Part shown: in pieces, positions 32,391-42,953 of the stretch
Layout: every line of letters begins with the position of its first letter
Numbering within the stretch: position 1 is the stretch's first letter
Source of the DNA: Paramacrobiotus metropolitanus
Taxonomy: Eukaryota; Tardigrada; Eutardigrada; Parachela; Macrobiotidae
NCBI RefSeq assembly: GCF_019649055.1
Contig: NW_026570252.1
Coordinates: forward strand, 744,001 to 808,000
Reading direction: 5' to 3'
DNA length: 64,000 nucleotides
Notes under the pieces: generated by a model
Databases searched by the model: none
What the model was told of the DNA's origin: nothing
The model's input: only the letters and a program-made list of their open reading frames with translations
Made by a program: the position numbers and the translations under genes

Positions 32391-34114
32391 ATGAACAATT
32401 CCACTGCCGTGGTTTTATCCGGATTATTCTATAGCAGTGTGAATGCCTCCAGTCAGTACACTAACGAAAACAATTTGAGCGTGTGGGGTGAAGGACATCA
32501 AGAAAATAATGCAACAGCAAATGTCATTGACACTTGGCTTTTTTCTGCCGATCAGGTCCGTGATTCGTTTCTCGCGTGTCGAGCTGTGTTTTTCTGTCTG
32601 TTAATTCTGTGCACGGTGGGGAATGGATTGAATCTAGTGGTGTTAATTCGAAGTGTACCGACATGGCGGACGTCGGCGTGTCATTACATGATCGGCACAG
32701 CCGTTGCTGATTTAATAGCTGTGTAAGTTGGCAAGGTCAAAGCCGTATGCTGTTTGATGAACATAAAAAACAGTGTCGGTTTCACTTTAGCGTGGGATGC
32801 TTATTCGCTTTCTTGTCCAGATGGCTCGGATTGGACAAATTTTTCTCGGACTGGGATCATATGCATGGTGGTGTCGGGCGCCTGTATACGCTTTTTGTCC
32901 CCTGGTTTGGTGATACATCAATGAACCTATCCGATTGGTAAGATTCTCCTATATTCGAACCTCACAAAATTGTTGAGAGTACTCGTGCTCTGTGGGATTT
33001 GTGTGTTTTCCTGGTCGCTTCTTAGGTTTTCTTAGGTATTGATAATTACCTCGTTATCGTCCTATACCGTTCAGTGTGTCGCAGCGCGCCTCGCTTCCTG
33101 CAGTAAAATATATTTTAGTACAATAACGTTGCTATATTGTTACAGGATTCTGGTTGTCTTCTCATGGGAACGGTTGCTTGTGGTTATGAGCCCTTTTCGC
33201 TTTGAATTTCTGCAGTGCGTCCTCACGGCACGACTTGTTATCATATTCCTCGTCGTGCTATCCCTCGCAAGCTTCGTATTCGACTTTGTACATCATTATT
33301 TTCCTTACATGCACGATTTCAGCAGACCAGTTGACGATACGCCGCAGTGGTTTCTTCCATGGCTCAAAATCAACAAAATGGGATTGGTAGGTATTAACAA
33401 CGCAGGCAGAACGGTCATCTTAATTTCTAGAAAGGTCACTATATGATAGATATATGTAGAATCCCACAGAAGGCACTTCAATACATCGTACGCGTAAAGC
33501 GATGACCTTTCCTTAAAGTTCCGATATTAAATCGGCCTCGATATTATATCTGCTTGGACCATCTTGGTGCTGATAATTTATCGTGATTGCAGATTGGGAT
33601 GCGCGTGCTAACCTTCTTGCTGATTCTTATTCCTAGTGTAATTTTAATTGCATTTCTTGCGCGCTACCGGCGATCAGAATTTGGGACGATGCGTCGTTTG
33701 CAGAAATCCAACAGTGCGGCAACGTCTACCAGCAATTCTTCAGCACAGCATGGTATCAATATCATCTTACTAAGCAGCGCATTGCTGTATCTCATTACGC
33801 GCGCTCCCAAATTTTTCGATTTGTGTGCATCACTCCTAGTATGGTATGGCGTTCGCTTAACATACAACGACGACTATACCCTGAATAACCTCATGGAACC
33901 AATTATCCATGTGACAACATTCATGGGTTATTCGTTGAACTTCTACCTTTATCTGCTAACCGAGCGCCAGTATAGGCGGCGTTTCATTCAGCTAGTCGCT
34001 CGCCCATTGTGCCGTCCGTGCTTCCCCACACTGTTTGCTGACAAAATTCCGGAGCGACAATCTACAATAGTGGAGACGATCTCAAGGCCAATAACGAACA
34101 CCACAGAGCTATGA
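32391..34114 (+). CDS. rhodopsin-like (class A) GPCR
   Basis: Four exons, 32391-32722, 32821-32937, 33146-33386 and 33593-34114, join in frame to 403 residues; phases are 2, 2 and 0. The N-terminus carries several N-glycosylation sites (NNST, NAS, NNAT). TM1 contains GNGLNLVVL and TM2 AVADL, matching GNxxN/LAxAD patterns. The end of TM3 reads SWERLLVVMSPF, a DRY-type motif with Glu-Arg. TM4 is LVIIFLVVLSLASFVF and TM5 FLLILIPSVILIAFL. TM6 is INIILLSSALLYLI and TM7 ends SLNFYLYLLTERQYRRRF, an NPxxY variant. The Cys pair that normally links the top of TM3 to loop 2 is not visible. It resembles peptide or amine receptors of invertebrates; the ligand is unknown. It would act at the plasma membrane. 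Confidence 0.88.
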
Positions 34115-34194
34115 CAACACCACCAGCATTAAATAAGGAAACAAAACAAGAAGAGGGTGCGCTGAAGAGGCAGAACTTATGAAGAACTTATGAG

Positions 34195-34330
34195 GGTTTC
34201 CCGACAATTTGCTGTCCGCCGTTTTGTTTACCGACAATTTGCTGACGACTTTTCGCTACCGTCTTTTTGCTGATTGACACTTGGCGGTCAGGAAACTGTC
34301 GGGAAGCAAAGCGACGGTACGGAAACTGAC
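34195..34330. repeat. half fold-back element just 3' of the GPCR
   Basis: Degenerate units of GACAATTTGCTGACGAC occur four times and are followed by a reversed one (GGCGGTCAGGAAACTGTCGG). It belongs to the same family as 34850-35275. Confidence 0.6.
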
Positions 34331-34599
34331 GTGCTACGGCTGCAGGAAAGACCGTATATAAACTTGGTGCCTACATAAACCATTGCCTTTAATGTTTGTT
34401 TACACTATAAACACAGCAATCTGAAGCGTAAAATTTTATTTCCATGAGTATAAAATACAGTTCCGTCAGTGATGACACTGACCGGATTGGTGCATGTAAC
34501 CGTCCAAAACGTCCGAAGGTCTGAGATGTCCAGCAGACGTTTCGGCCCTTAAATCGTCCTGAACGTACGGGGCCGGCAGAACTACTGCCGTAAATTTTG

Positions 34600-34765
34600 C
34601 CCACTTAGCGTTTTTTTTTATTTTCCAACCCTTAGTGTTGTTTTCGCCCACTTAATGTTTTGCCTTAGTTTTTTGATTTAATGTTTTGACTTAGTGTTTT
34701 GCCTTATTGTTTTCAGTATTCTGCCCACTTAGTGCTTTCTTTGCTTTTTTTAAAAATGAGTATAA
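34600..34765. repeat. degenerate CTTAGTGTTTTG tandem repeat
   Basis: Units similar to CACTTAGTGTTTTGC recur about nine times. It is non-coding. Confidence 0.7.
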
Positions 34766-34849
34766 TTCATAACCGGATGTTTTGGCCTGACGTTAAATCC
34801 GTATTCAGGTTTTTCGGACGGTTTTAGGGCCAAAGCGTTCGCAGCCAAC

Positions 34850-35275
34850 TTGCTGGCGACTTGTGTCATTGAGCAACGTTATAATCGCTGCCAAGAATCG
34901 AAAATTTGAAATTCATTTTGTGTGAAGAATGACCACCATTCTGCTGACAGCCAACTTGCGGACGACTTTTTGTTGACCGAAAAAATGTTGACCCGACGGT
35001 TTGTTAAAACGACAAATTGCTGAACTATCGTTTGCTGAACACCGATAATTTGCTGACGACATTTTGTTGACTTGAACAACCCAAAAAACCTAAAAACCCT
35101 AAGAAACCTATGAAAAAACACTAATAGCTTGAGAAAACTCAAACACCAACGTATCGAAGCGAACAGCAAGCTGTTGTTCAACAAAAATGTTTTCGCAAAA
35201 AGTCGGTCAACATTTTAGCAGAAAAGCGAATTGTCGGGCAACAACTTGTCGGTCAGCGAATTGCAGATCTGTAAA
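34850..35275. repeat. fold-back element 3' of unit 4
   Basis: The left arm (34935-35075) is made of TTGCTGAACGACAATT-like units. The centre (35080-35150) consists of CCTAAGAAACCTATGAAA units. The right arm (35160-35270) consists of GTCGGTCAACAAAAT units in reverse. The ORFs across it are artefacts of the repeat. Confidence 0.78.
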
Positions 35276-35404
35276 CTAACGTGCTACCAAAAAAGGCAAG
35301 ACAAAATAAGCAACAAAATTCAAAGGCCCATACATTTCTAAACATTTCGTTAAGTTACAAACACACCACCATTCATACATGCGGCTTGTAGTGAGTAGAA
35401 ATGG

Positions 35405-38020
35405 TTAGCGTTTCAAGCAGTCCTGAAGCAGCGTCCTCAGGTTTGCTGGAAACGGTGGCACCATCCGGTCGACATTTTGGTACCACGCAAGAGCAATCTG
35501 GTGCGCCGTGGGGAACATTTTGGTCGCTTCGTTCAGGTTGTGGTACACTGCGGAACGTTCCGCCGGGTTCCGGCAACGATAACCGATCATGTACGTCAGC
35601 GCATCCGCGTAAAACGCATGCAGCTGCCCAAGTGCCTGTTTATCCGACGCAGTAGTGGTGTCTACCAAAACACCCGGCAACCTTATTATCACAATTCCAG
35701 TGCCCTTGTCTTGACAGGGTTGAAATAACAAAAGTCGTATCTTACGCCTCAGCTCATGGTGGTCTAAAGTTGAAAATTTAATGATATAGTGTACAATCAC
35801 TTCGAGAATCGTTGAAAGAAACATCGTGATTAGTAAGCCGTATATGTTATCCTTCATAGAATACGTACTAGGATCAAAAAACGCTACGGCCAGCAGCAGA
35901 TATGATTCCGTCAGCGTCAGCCCGATGGCGCTGAATACAGCGCTGAATTTGTTGCAGAACCGGCAAAATTCCGGGTCGACACCCATAATATCCATCCAGT
36001 AACTGCTAGAGTGGATCTGCTCGAGACCCGGTAACATGCAGTAATATTCGCCCTTGTAAAAGAACCGCATGTGATGCAACTACAGAAAAATAGCACTAGA
36101 TGGAGAATCGTGAGATACAGGTACAGCATACAAGTGTCTTGATATCAGGTACAGCATACAAGTATTTTCATATCAGAACGGAACAGCTCCTACCAAAGTA
36201 CTGATAAACGTTTTCTCCGCCAGCAAAATACTGCGATCAGCCGGGTTAATCCTCTCGAACCCGGGCAGCATGGCGACAAACTGCGCCAAACGGGCTTTGT
36301 CATCTTGGCGTTTTTCCAGCATTCGCAGCAGTGCTTGCTGTAGCGAGGTCTGCGGTTGGTACTGCACCGTAAACGAGCAAATGAGTTAGCGTAGCAAGTG
36401 CTGGTACACCATTTTCTGCCCTGACCAAGGTACATAGGCCCCCTCCAAATGCAGAAAATTCTCATTTTTTGTAAAATGGTAGTATACTGTTGCAGTATGC
36501 TTAAAAATTTTTTGTATTTGCCATTGTCAAGAAAGAGTGACCAGACAACAATTAAAAGTTTACATATTATCGCATACATGACACTGCGGAATGCAGTGCA
36601 GTACAAGTTATTCGTATTTATTTTTATGTTAACGTTTTACTGCAGCACCGTGGACTTTTGCAGCTGTCGAGTAGTGATGTAAAAGAAACACCTTTGCGGC
36701 AGCTAGTGTCATTGCTGCCTGAGTGGACATTTTCGAAAATTTGTTATGAAATATATCACGTAACTGGTTATCAGTAGAAAAGGTTTTTTTTACACAGCGT
36801 ATTGTCTATAACAGCAATCAATGAAAAATTTTCAAAATGTGCACTCAGGCAGCAATGGCACGAGCTGCCTTACGTGAGCTTTTTTTACATGACTTCTCGA
36901 CAGCTGCAAAAGTCCTCGGTGCTTCAGTAAAAGTAAATATATTGATGACGAATAACTTGTACTGCACTGCATTACGTAGCGTCAGGTAAGTGATAATGTG
37001 TAAATTTTTAATTGTTCTCTGGCCACGCCCTCTTGACAATGGCAGATAAAATTTTTTTAAGCATGCTTAGTCATGCTATAATAGTATACTACCCCTTTAC
37101 AAAAACTGAAATTGTTTTTATTTGGAGGGGGCCCTGGTGAGAGCAGAAAGATGTTACATTGCGATACAGTAAACAACTAAATCATAAACGATCATACCGG
37201 TATCTGCTGAGCTTTAAGGGCTGACGTCATGAACGCCGAGTACACCGCAATCTGGTCTCCGTAGGCGATTTCGTATGCCGCACACACCGCGCCACCGGCC
37301 TTCTGCAGCATCCCATCGCGGGAACTACTGACATGGGCGTACTCGCTGCCGTACATATGTGCCGGCAAAATGGGGCGAAATGTCGGGGCAGCACTGAGGA
37401 AACCCTCGAGATCTGCAAAACTTGTTCACTGGTTGCTTAAGCAGGGTAATATTGAGAATAACACACCGACCCACCGCATGGACTGGTCACTTTGCGGAAA
37501 CCGGGTGGAAACGCCTTCTGGGTCGGCTGGAAATCCTCGTTAAAACGTCCACACAGCAGGCTCTGTATTTCTGCTTGGTTCAGCTGCGCTTCCGATACGG
37601 CGGATGTCGATGCTTGCAGCATGGACTGTGGGTCCTCAATGGAGACTGCAAAACATTGTCAATGTGAGCGAAATAGGCTGTTGGTCCTGTCACTGTCAGG
37701 TGCGCTTGTTGATCTACCATCTGGCATAAGAAACAAAAGGAAACATAAGAAAAAAACATAAGGAGAAAACGTATGAAAAATATAAGACAACATAAGCAAA
37801 TATAAGAAAATATAAGAAAGCCTAAGAAAACGAAAGAAAACATAATCAAAACCTCTTGGCATAGAAATACCTAAGAAAAACAGAACATAGCATAAGAATA
37901 AACATAAAAACATAAGAAAGCACAAGGAAACATATGAAACTTGAGCACATGCCTACCCTTGTCCACAGAAAGACTCCGCTTGAATCGCTTTCCTTCACCG
38001 TGCGCTTCTGAATTGTCCAT
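35405..38020 (-). CDS. nuclear-receptor LBD-only protein, unit 4 (intact)
   Basis: Exons 37957-38020, 37475-37645, 37198-37412, 36194-36361, 35869-36079 and 35405-35661 join in frame to 361 residues. Exon 1 carries GEGKRFKRS, a possible nuclear localisation signal. Exon 3 has the most conserved stretch of the family, QKAGGAVCAAYEIAYGDQ. Exon 4 has FVAMLPGFERINPADRSILL (helix 3-5 signature) and exon 6 ends LLQDCLKR. The sequence has diverged more from units 1-3 than these have from each other; for example exon 5 gains Cys residues in EFCRFCNKF. Intron 3 (836 bp) is swollen by a 0.7-kb palindromic element. Intron 1 contains ACATAAGAAAA repeats shared with units 5 and 6, so units 4-6 form a subgroup. 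Confidence 0.8.
36431..37134. mobile_element. 704-bp palindromic MITE in intron 3 of unit 4
   Basis: Ends are GGCCCCCTCCAAAT and its mirror ATTTGGAGGGGGCC. The arms continue inward as long imperfect inverted repeats (for example ATCACTTACCTGACGC-type inner segments and GGCAGC/GCTGCC at 36710 and 36850) and meet near 36790. The right end extends to CCCTG, reminiscent of hAT termini (CAGGG), but I could not settle the target duplication. Confidence 0.78.
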
Positions 38021-38049
38021 GACAACAATACTACATTTAGCAGTACAAA

Positions 38050-38680
38050 TGATTTCAAGCTCTTCTCATTTTACTGTGAACTCTTCTGCGGAAGTCCTTT
38101 TATTCTAGCATGAAGCTTTCCCTATTCAGCATGTTTGGATACTTAATACGGAGAACGTAATGGGATTTCTATAAATGTGCAGAAAATTTACCGGTGCAAA
38201 ATTACAAGCACTGGTGAAAGCGCTCATTCAAGCAAATCTTCGTGTTAAAGGCTGCCTCGGACAAAGCTACCTGGGCTAATGTTTGTCTCTGGTAAGCGAG
38301 CATGCGATAAAACGCTCCGTTGGTAGCGTTTTCATCTCCCATAAATCTCCAACGCTGAAGGAACGACGATATCGGGTACGCTGAATGTTCGGCTTGGAAG
38401 GAAAAAAATCAATAAAATCTAAGCTTACCTGCGCCAGATATCTGATTCTGATACCGAGTGCTCTGGTTGTCTGATAATTTCTGGTGCAACCTCTCTATGG
38501 TACATCGTATATCGTAACAATATACCTAATTGAAGTAACATTTCCAGTCTGTCGCCTGTGACTGGTATCGATTTGTTCGAAGACCGCCAAAAAAGCTTGT
38601 CCACGACAGCTACCAGTACAGCACAGCCGAAATCGTTACGACTTCCGAGTCTTGATTGACACTATCATCTGGTCCTACAC
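38050..38680 (-). promoter_or_regulatory. upstream region of unit 4, conserved with units 5 and 6
   Basis: Blocks such as CTTCTGCGGAAGTCCTTTTATTC, the CCGTTGGTAGCGTTTT motif (38318) and GGTATCGATTTGTTCGAAGACC recur at 44940-45560 and at 47370-47672 plus 50835-51150. Conservation extends at least 0.6 kb upstream, so whole units with promoters were duplicated. Confidence 0.6.
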
Positions 38681-39065
38681 GGAGAATGGAGAAAGAAGAA
38701 CCTTCGCCATGATGGTCTCGTGAATATTTATTTTGCTAACCAAGCTAGATCATAACAAGAATCCCTAATAATTTTATTGATAAACGGTGGAGGTGAATTG
38801 AACCTGGGTAACCATTGCGCGCCGGGTAACGGGGAAACGTATAAAAACCGTGACGTAACAGCGCGTAAACTTGTAAATATTCTGATTCGCAATCACGAAA
38901 TCTGGGATGGGTTTTTAGATTACTTGTCCGCGTAAGCGTTATCTCTGCGTTTACGCACTTTATCACCGTTTTCGAGCTCTGAGTGTTAGTAGAAAACTTT
39001 GGCCTGCGTTATATCAAACAACTGGTAACGTCGATATACGAGATCATACCTGTGTGTGCACTTAA

Positions 39066-40368
39066 GGAAAATGGCCCGGTACATAGTGTCCAAAATGGGA
39101 TACTTACACTAAAACTTTCGCTTACACGCACTCCGAATCACTGTTTTGGAATACTTTATGTCTTTCTAAAGCAGTCAGGGCCTAAAAACTTGTGCTCACA
39201 TAGCACAAAATGTGCTCACATAAAGGTGCATGTGCTCACCTAGATTGGAACTTGTGCTTAAAAATTGTCAATACTCCCCCCTTCTGTGTAATTAATCGGC
39301 TTCAGATTGTTTTTTTTTATTTTTTAAAAGAGCAAAAATTTGCGAAAACGAACAGGAAAACGCTTTAAACCAATGCGTGTCACGTTATCTTTCAGTGGGA
39401 GTTGTGCCAATGGGCACGTTTTATAGTAACTACACTTCTATAGTAGGCTTCGCGTTTTATAGCAGGCTTCGCGCTTCGCGCGAGGCATCAGTTCGAAATC
39501 AAAGGAACTGCAAAAAATATCCATTCCACTGTCATACTAACAACCATCTTGCAGAAAGAGACTAGCAACTTGAGCCATCTCAAAACTCATGTTTTTTTAG
39601 GTTTACTGGATGCGTCTATGCGCCCCTTAAGTTTTCTGCAAATTTGCTAACGTCAGTTGCACCTGTATACATGCTCTCGAGTCCTGATAATATCAGCCAA
39701 TATGAAAATACAGAGCAAATAATCAGTACCCCCTCTTTGCGAAATTAAGTGTGCTCACATAGATTTTGAAGATTTTAGGCTCTGCTAAAGCTAAATGATA
39801 TGTGTACAGTGTTATGAAAACCGTTTACGCGCGCAACGTCCGGTTGCCGAGATATGGCGTACCAAAATTGGCGAAAAGTTTAAATGCATTGCTGTGTACC
39901 AAAAGTCTGGTTATCACCCGATCTTCTTGACACATTGCTGCAAATGCCACATGGCCATAACGTCAAAGTGAACCAATTTCAGCTTCATAGGAATTTCCAA
40001 TAATTTTAAAATGAATTTTAAAAATTTTTGAAAGTTATTTTAAAATCGGAAAAATATGCCATGGTTCTGATATTGGTTCACTTTCGACTTCCTGACCATG
40101 TGTGGGTTTGCAGCAAAGTTTCACGAAGATCGGGTAATAACGAGGCTTTTGGAATACAACAATGCATTTAAACAGTTTTCGCCCATTTTAGTTCGCCATA
40201 TCTCGGCAACCAGATGTTGCGCGCGTAAGCGGTATTCAGAGCAATGTATACCAATCATTTAGCTCCAGAATAACATAAAGTATTACAAAAAAGTGAATCG
40301 GAGTGCGCGAAAGCGAAAGTTTTAGTGTATGTATCACATTTTTGACGCCTTGTACGGAGCCATTTCCC
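39066..40368. mobile_element. TTAA MITE with a nested hAT-like MITE
   Basis: Outer ends GGAAAATGGCCCGG and CCATTTCCC are flanked by TTAA (39062-39065 and 40369-40372). The left arm is interrupted by a second element at 39176-39784. The central palindrome lies at 40000-40060. Confidence 0.82.
39176..39784. mobile_element. hAT-like MITE nested in the TTAA MITE
   Basis: The left end reads CAGGGCCTAAAA. The right end, reverse-complemented, reads CAGAGCCTAAAA, the CAGRG start of many hAT elements. TGTGCTCACATAG is repeated near both ends. CTAAAGC stands on both flanks (39167-39173 and 39785-39791), a probable 7-8-bp target duplication with a small indel. It is non-coding. Confidence 0.8.
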
Positions 40369-40374
40369 TTAAGC

Positions 40375-41190
40375 CGAAGCAACTGACCTAACCCTTTAAC
40401 ACAATTATGCACAGCACTCGTACTTTTCGATTCCGATGCTGAGCGCGTAATAGTTTGAATCATTTAAACTATTCAAAGAAAGCCTGCTTTGTTGGATCAG
40501 TATTCTCGTTCTACTTCCCTTGGTCAAAAGTAAACTTTACTGCCTACATATTCGTGGGTGTGTGATCCGGTAAAATTATCCTTAATCCGTTGAAGCCCAT
40601 TGGTGTTAGCCGAGTACATAGTATAGCATAGAAAACCAATACAAGTACTAGACCCGCCAGCATTAACTACAAAGTGATAATAATTGGTAGAATTATTTTC
40701 CTGAAATTGACTGGAACTGTCACAACGGAAGCGGATTTTAACGTGTTTTCCTTAAAATAGTTTTGGTTGAGGCAAATCGTCAATTTTCGAACACGTACTC
40801 CCTGAGTTAAAAATTGTCATGATAGCAGTTGAGTTCTTTTGCAACCTTTGGAGCTGAAATCAGCAGTTCGAGTTAAGATGGTTTAGCAGCATACTTTTAA
40901 ATGCAGCATGTATGACAGAGAGATATTATTTGTTTCGTACTGGAAGGGATAGGCGATAAGATAAGCAGCAATCAGCGATAATAAGTATTACTGCCGTAAC
41001 ATCCATGCAGCTTTGACGTCGATAAACCTGAGCTATCCGACTGATTTTCAATGTGTATTCGGTATCTCACATTTGCACAACATCCGAATGTATTCGCCCG
41101 TTTAATAGGCTTTTTCTATATGCCTATTAAGAAACGCCTGTGCCTATCAGGAAGTCGTGACTGAAAGAATAACGCAATAAGTCCCTAGCG
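40375..41190. other. intergenic and 5' flank of the F-box gene
   Basis: No gene or repeat family is recognised in this AT-rich stretch. Confidence 0.4.
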
Positions 41191-41206
41191 CGATGTGCTA
41201 TACAGC

Positions 41207-42569
41207 ATGCATTTGTATGAGAGACGGAGTCGTTCGGTGTATGCGTGGAACGCGGTGGACGTGCTGATCGAAGGCCAGTTGAGACACGGGCATGTCGTTA
41301 ACACAGCAGCGAACGGTCTTACTGTCGACCTCTTCTGCTCTACACAGGAGGCGGTGTTCGTGGAGTTTGGGAAGATTTTCGATTCGTCGGATAAATCGCT
41401 GCAGAAACGCACATGCCTTGGTTAGTACTTAAATTCAGCGCAATAGAAAGATTATGGCTTCGACTGGATAGTGAACACGCTACATACGAGTATTAAGTGC
41501 ATTACAAAATAAAGAGATACATCAGTTCTTTTTCTTAATCTCCAGTATTTCGTAATCGTCTAATTGATCCGTTACAGGATGGAAGGACCAGTTTCTAAGC
41601 AAACCGCGCAACGCGAACGTGCAAGTGCTGCTGCGCGCCCATCCCAACCGCCCATGGACGTGGTACCCAGCCACTGTGCTGATCACCGACTTTCTCAGTT
41701 TCACGCTGAACGATTACGCTTTCGTAGAGGCGCAGCTGGACGGCTACACCACCCGTGAACTGCTTCCACCGGAGCAGATTCGCTGTGTTCCGACACGGGA
41801 GCAGATGGCAGAAGCCGTCGTTAAGCGGGGCGACTTCATCCTGCAGACATGGCGACATCCAGAGCATTTGGAGTTGATACCGTCGGATGTCATACACGAC
41901 CTAGAGCGGCGCTTCAGTGTCGTTGTCTCTAGCGTTTCCGAGGCGGAGATGCTATACCTTGAGCATCGCGAGCGCCACCGCCCTATGGAGGCGATGCTGA
42001 GTATGACGGTCAACCGCCCTGCGATGCTGAGCAAAATTGCTAACGACGGACAACAACACCCCGCTAAACGGACCGTGCCAATCGAACTGGTGGCGGAATT
42101 CCGAGGTATTCGGTTACCAACTGAGCTTCTCACTGAGGTTTTCTGGCATCTGAACACCATCGAGCGTCAGCGCTGTCGCCGCGTCTGCCCATTATGGGGC
42201 GCTTTGCTGACGTTCGCCACATTGTGCCAAGATGTCTGGTTGCCGCAGAGCAAAGCGTTCTTTCTTCCGTATGGGCTGCAATCGGTCTTGTGGACACCTA
42301 AATACGCGCTCTTCGCCGGTTTTCTGAAATGCGTCACCTCGATGACGAAAAGCGTTTGCCTGGAACAGTTTGTGGATGCGCAGCATGCGCGCCATGTTCC
42401 GCAGTGTATGTGCATTCTGCGCGGACCTTTGCCGCATCCGGCGAGTAGAGTGAAGAAGCTGATCTACGTCAATTGCCATTTGGCTCAGCGTCGCAATGCT
42501 GACAACAATCGCGATATAATGATGTCTTTAAGCAGCGTCATATTCGCTGCCAATGACTCAAATATCTAA
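41207..42569 (+). CDS. F-box protein with N-terminal Tudor/Agenet-like repeats
   Basis: Two exons, 41207-41420 and 41578-42569, join in frame (phase 1) to 401 residues. The first ATG in frame gives MHLYERRSRSVYAWNAVDVL. Residues about 10-70 (AVDVLIEGQLRHGHVVNTA, then VDLFCSTQEAVFVEFGKIF) and about 85-140 (NVQVLLRAHPNRPWTWYPAT) look like two small beta-barrel repeats of Tudor or Agenet type; this is inference. Residues about 235-280 contain the F-box: RLPTELLTEVFWHLNTIERQ followed by CRRVCPLW. F-box proteins bind Skp1 and bring substrates to an SCF ubiquitin ligase. The C-terminus shows no clear LRR or WD repeats. It lies between units 4 and 5 on the opposite strand. Confidence 0.8.
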
Positions 42570-42953
42570 AATTCTTTTACGTACAAAATGTCAAACTTAG
42601 TTATGGAAAAGCAAGGAAACTGGCAATAAATATGGTTTTTGTTGTGATCTACTTTCGTGCGTTTTCATTTAACTTTGTTCATTTAAAAATCCAATTTCTG
42701 AGATTAAATTCTAACCAGAAAAAGTTCACACATACCTAAATGCTTTGACATTTACGTTTCCATCGTCCTTACTTCTGTCAAACTTTATTATGTTATGGAC
42801 AAAAGCAGTGGGGTAAAATTGTTTTCCTCCCCAGAGGCGTTTTCCCAGTCTAAATTAAAAGAAATATAATTTTTTTAAAAGAAAACTAGAAAACTACGAT
42901 AGTACGATAGCCAAAGTGCCATTCGTACGTATGGCTCGATACGAGCACAGTAA

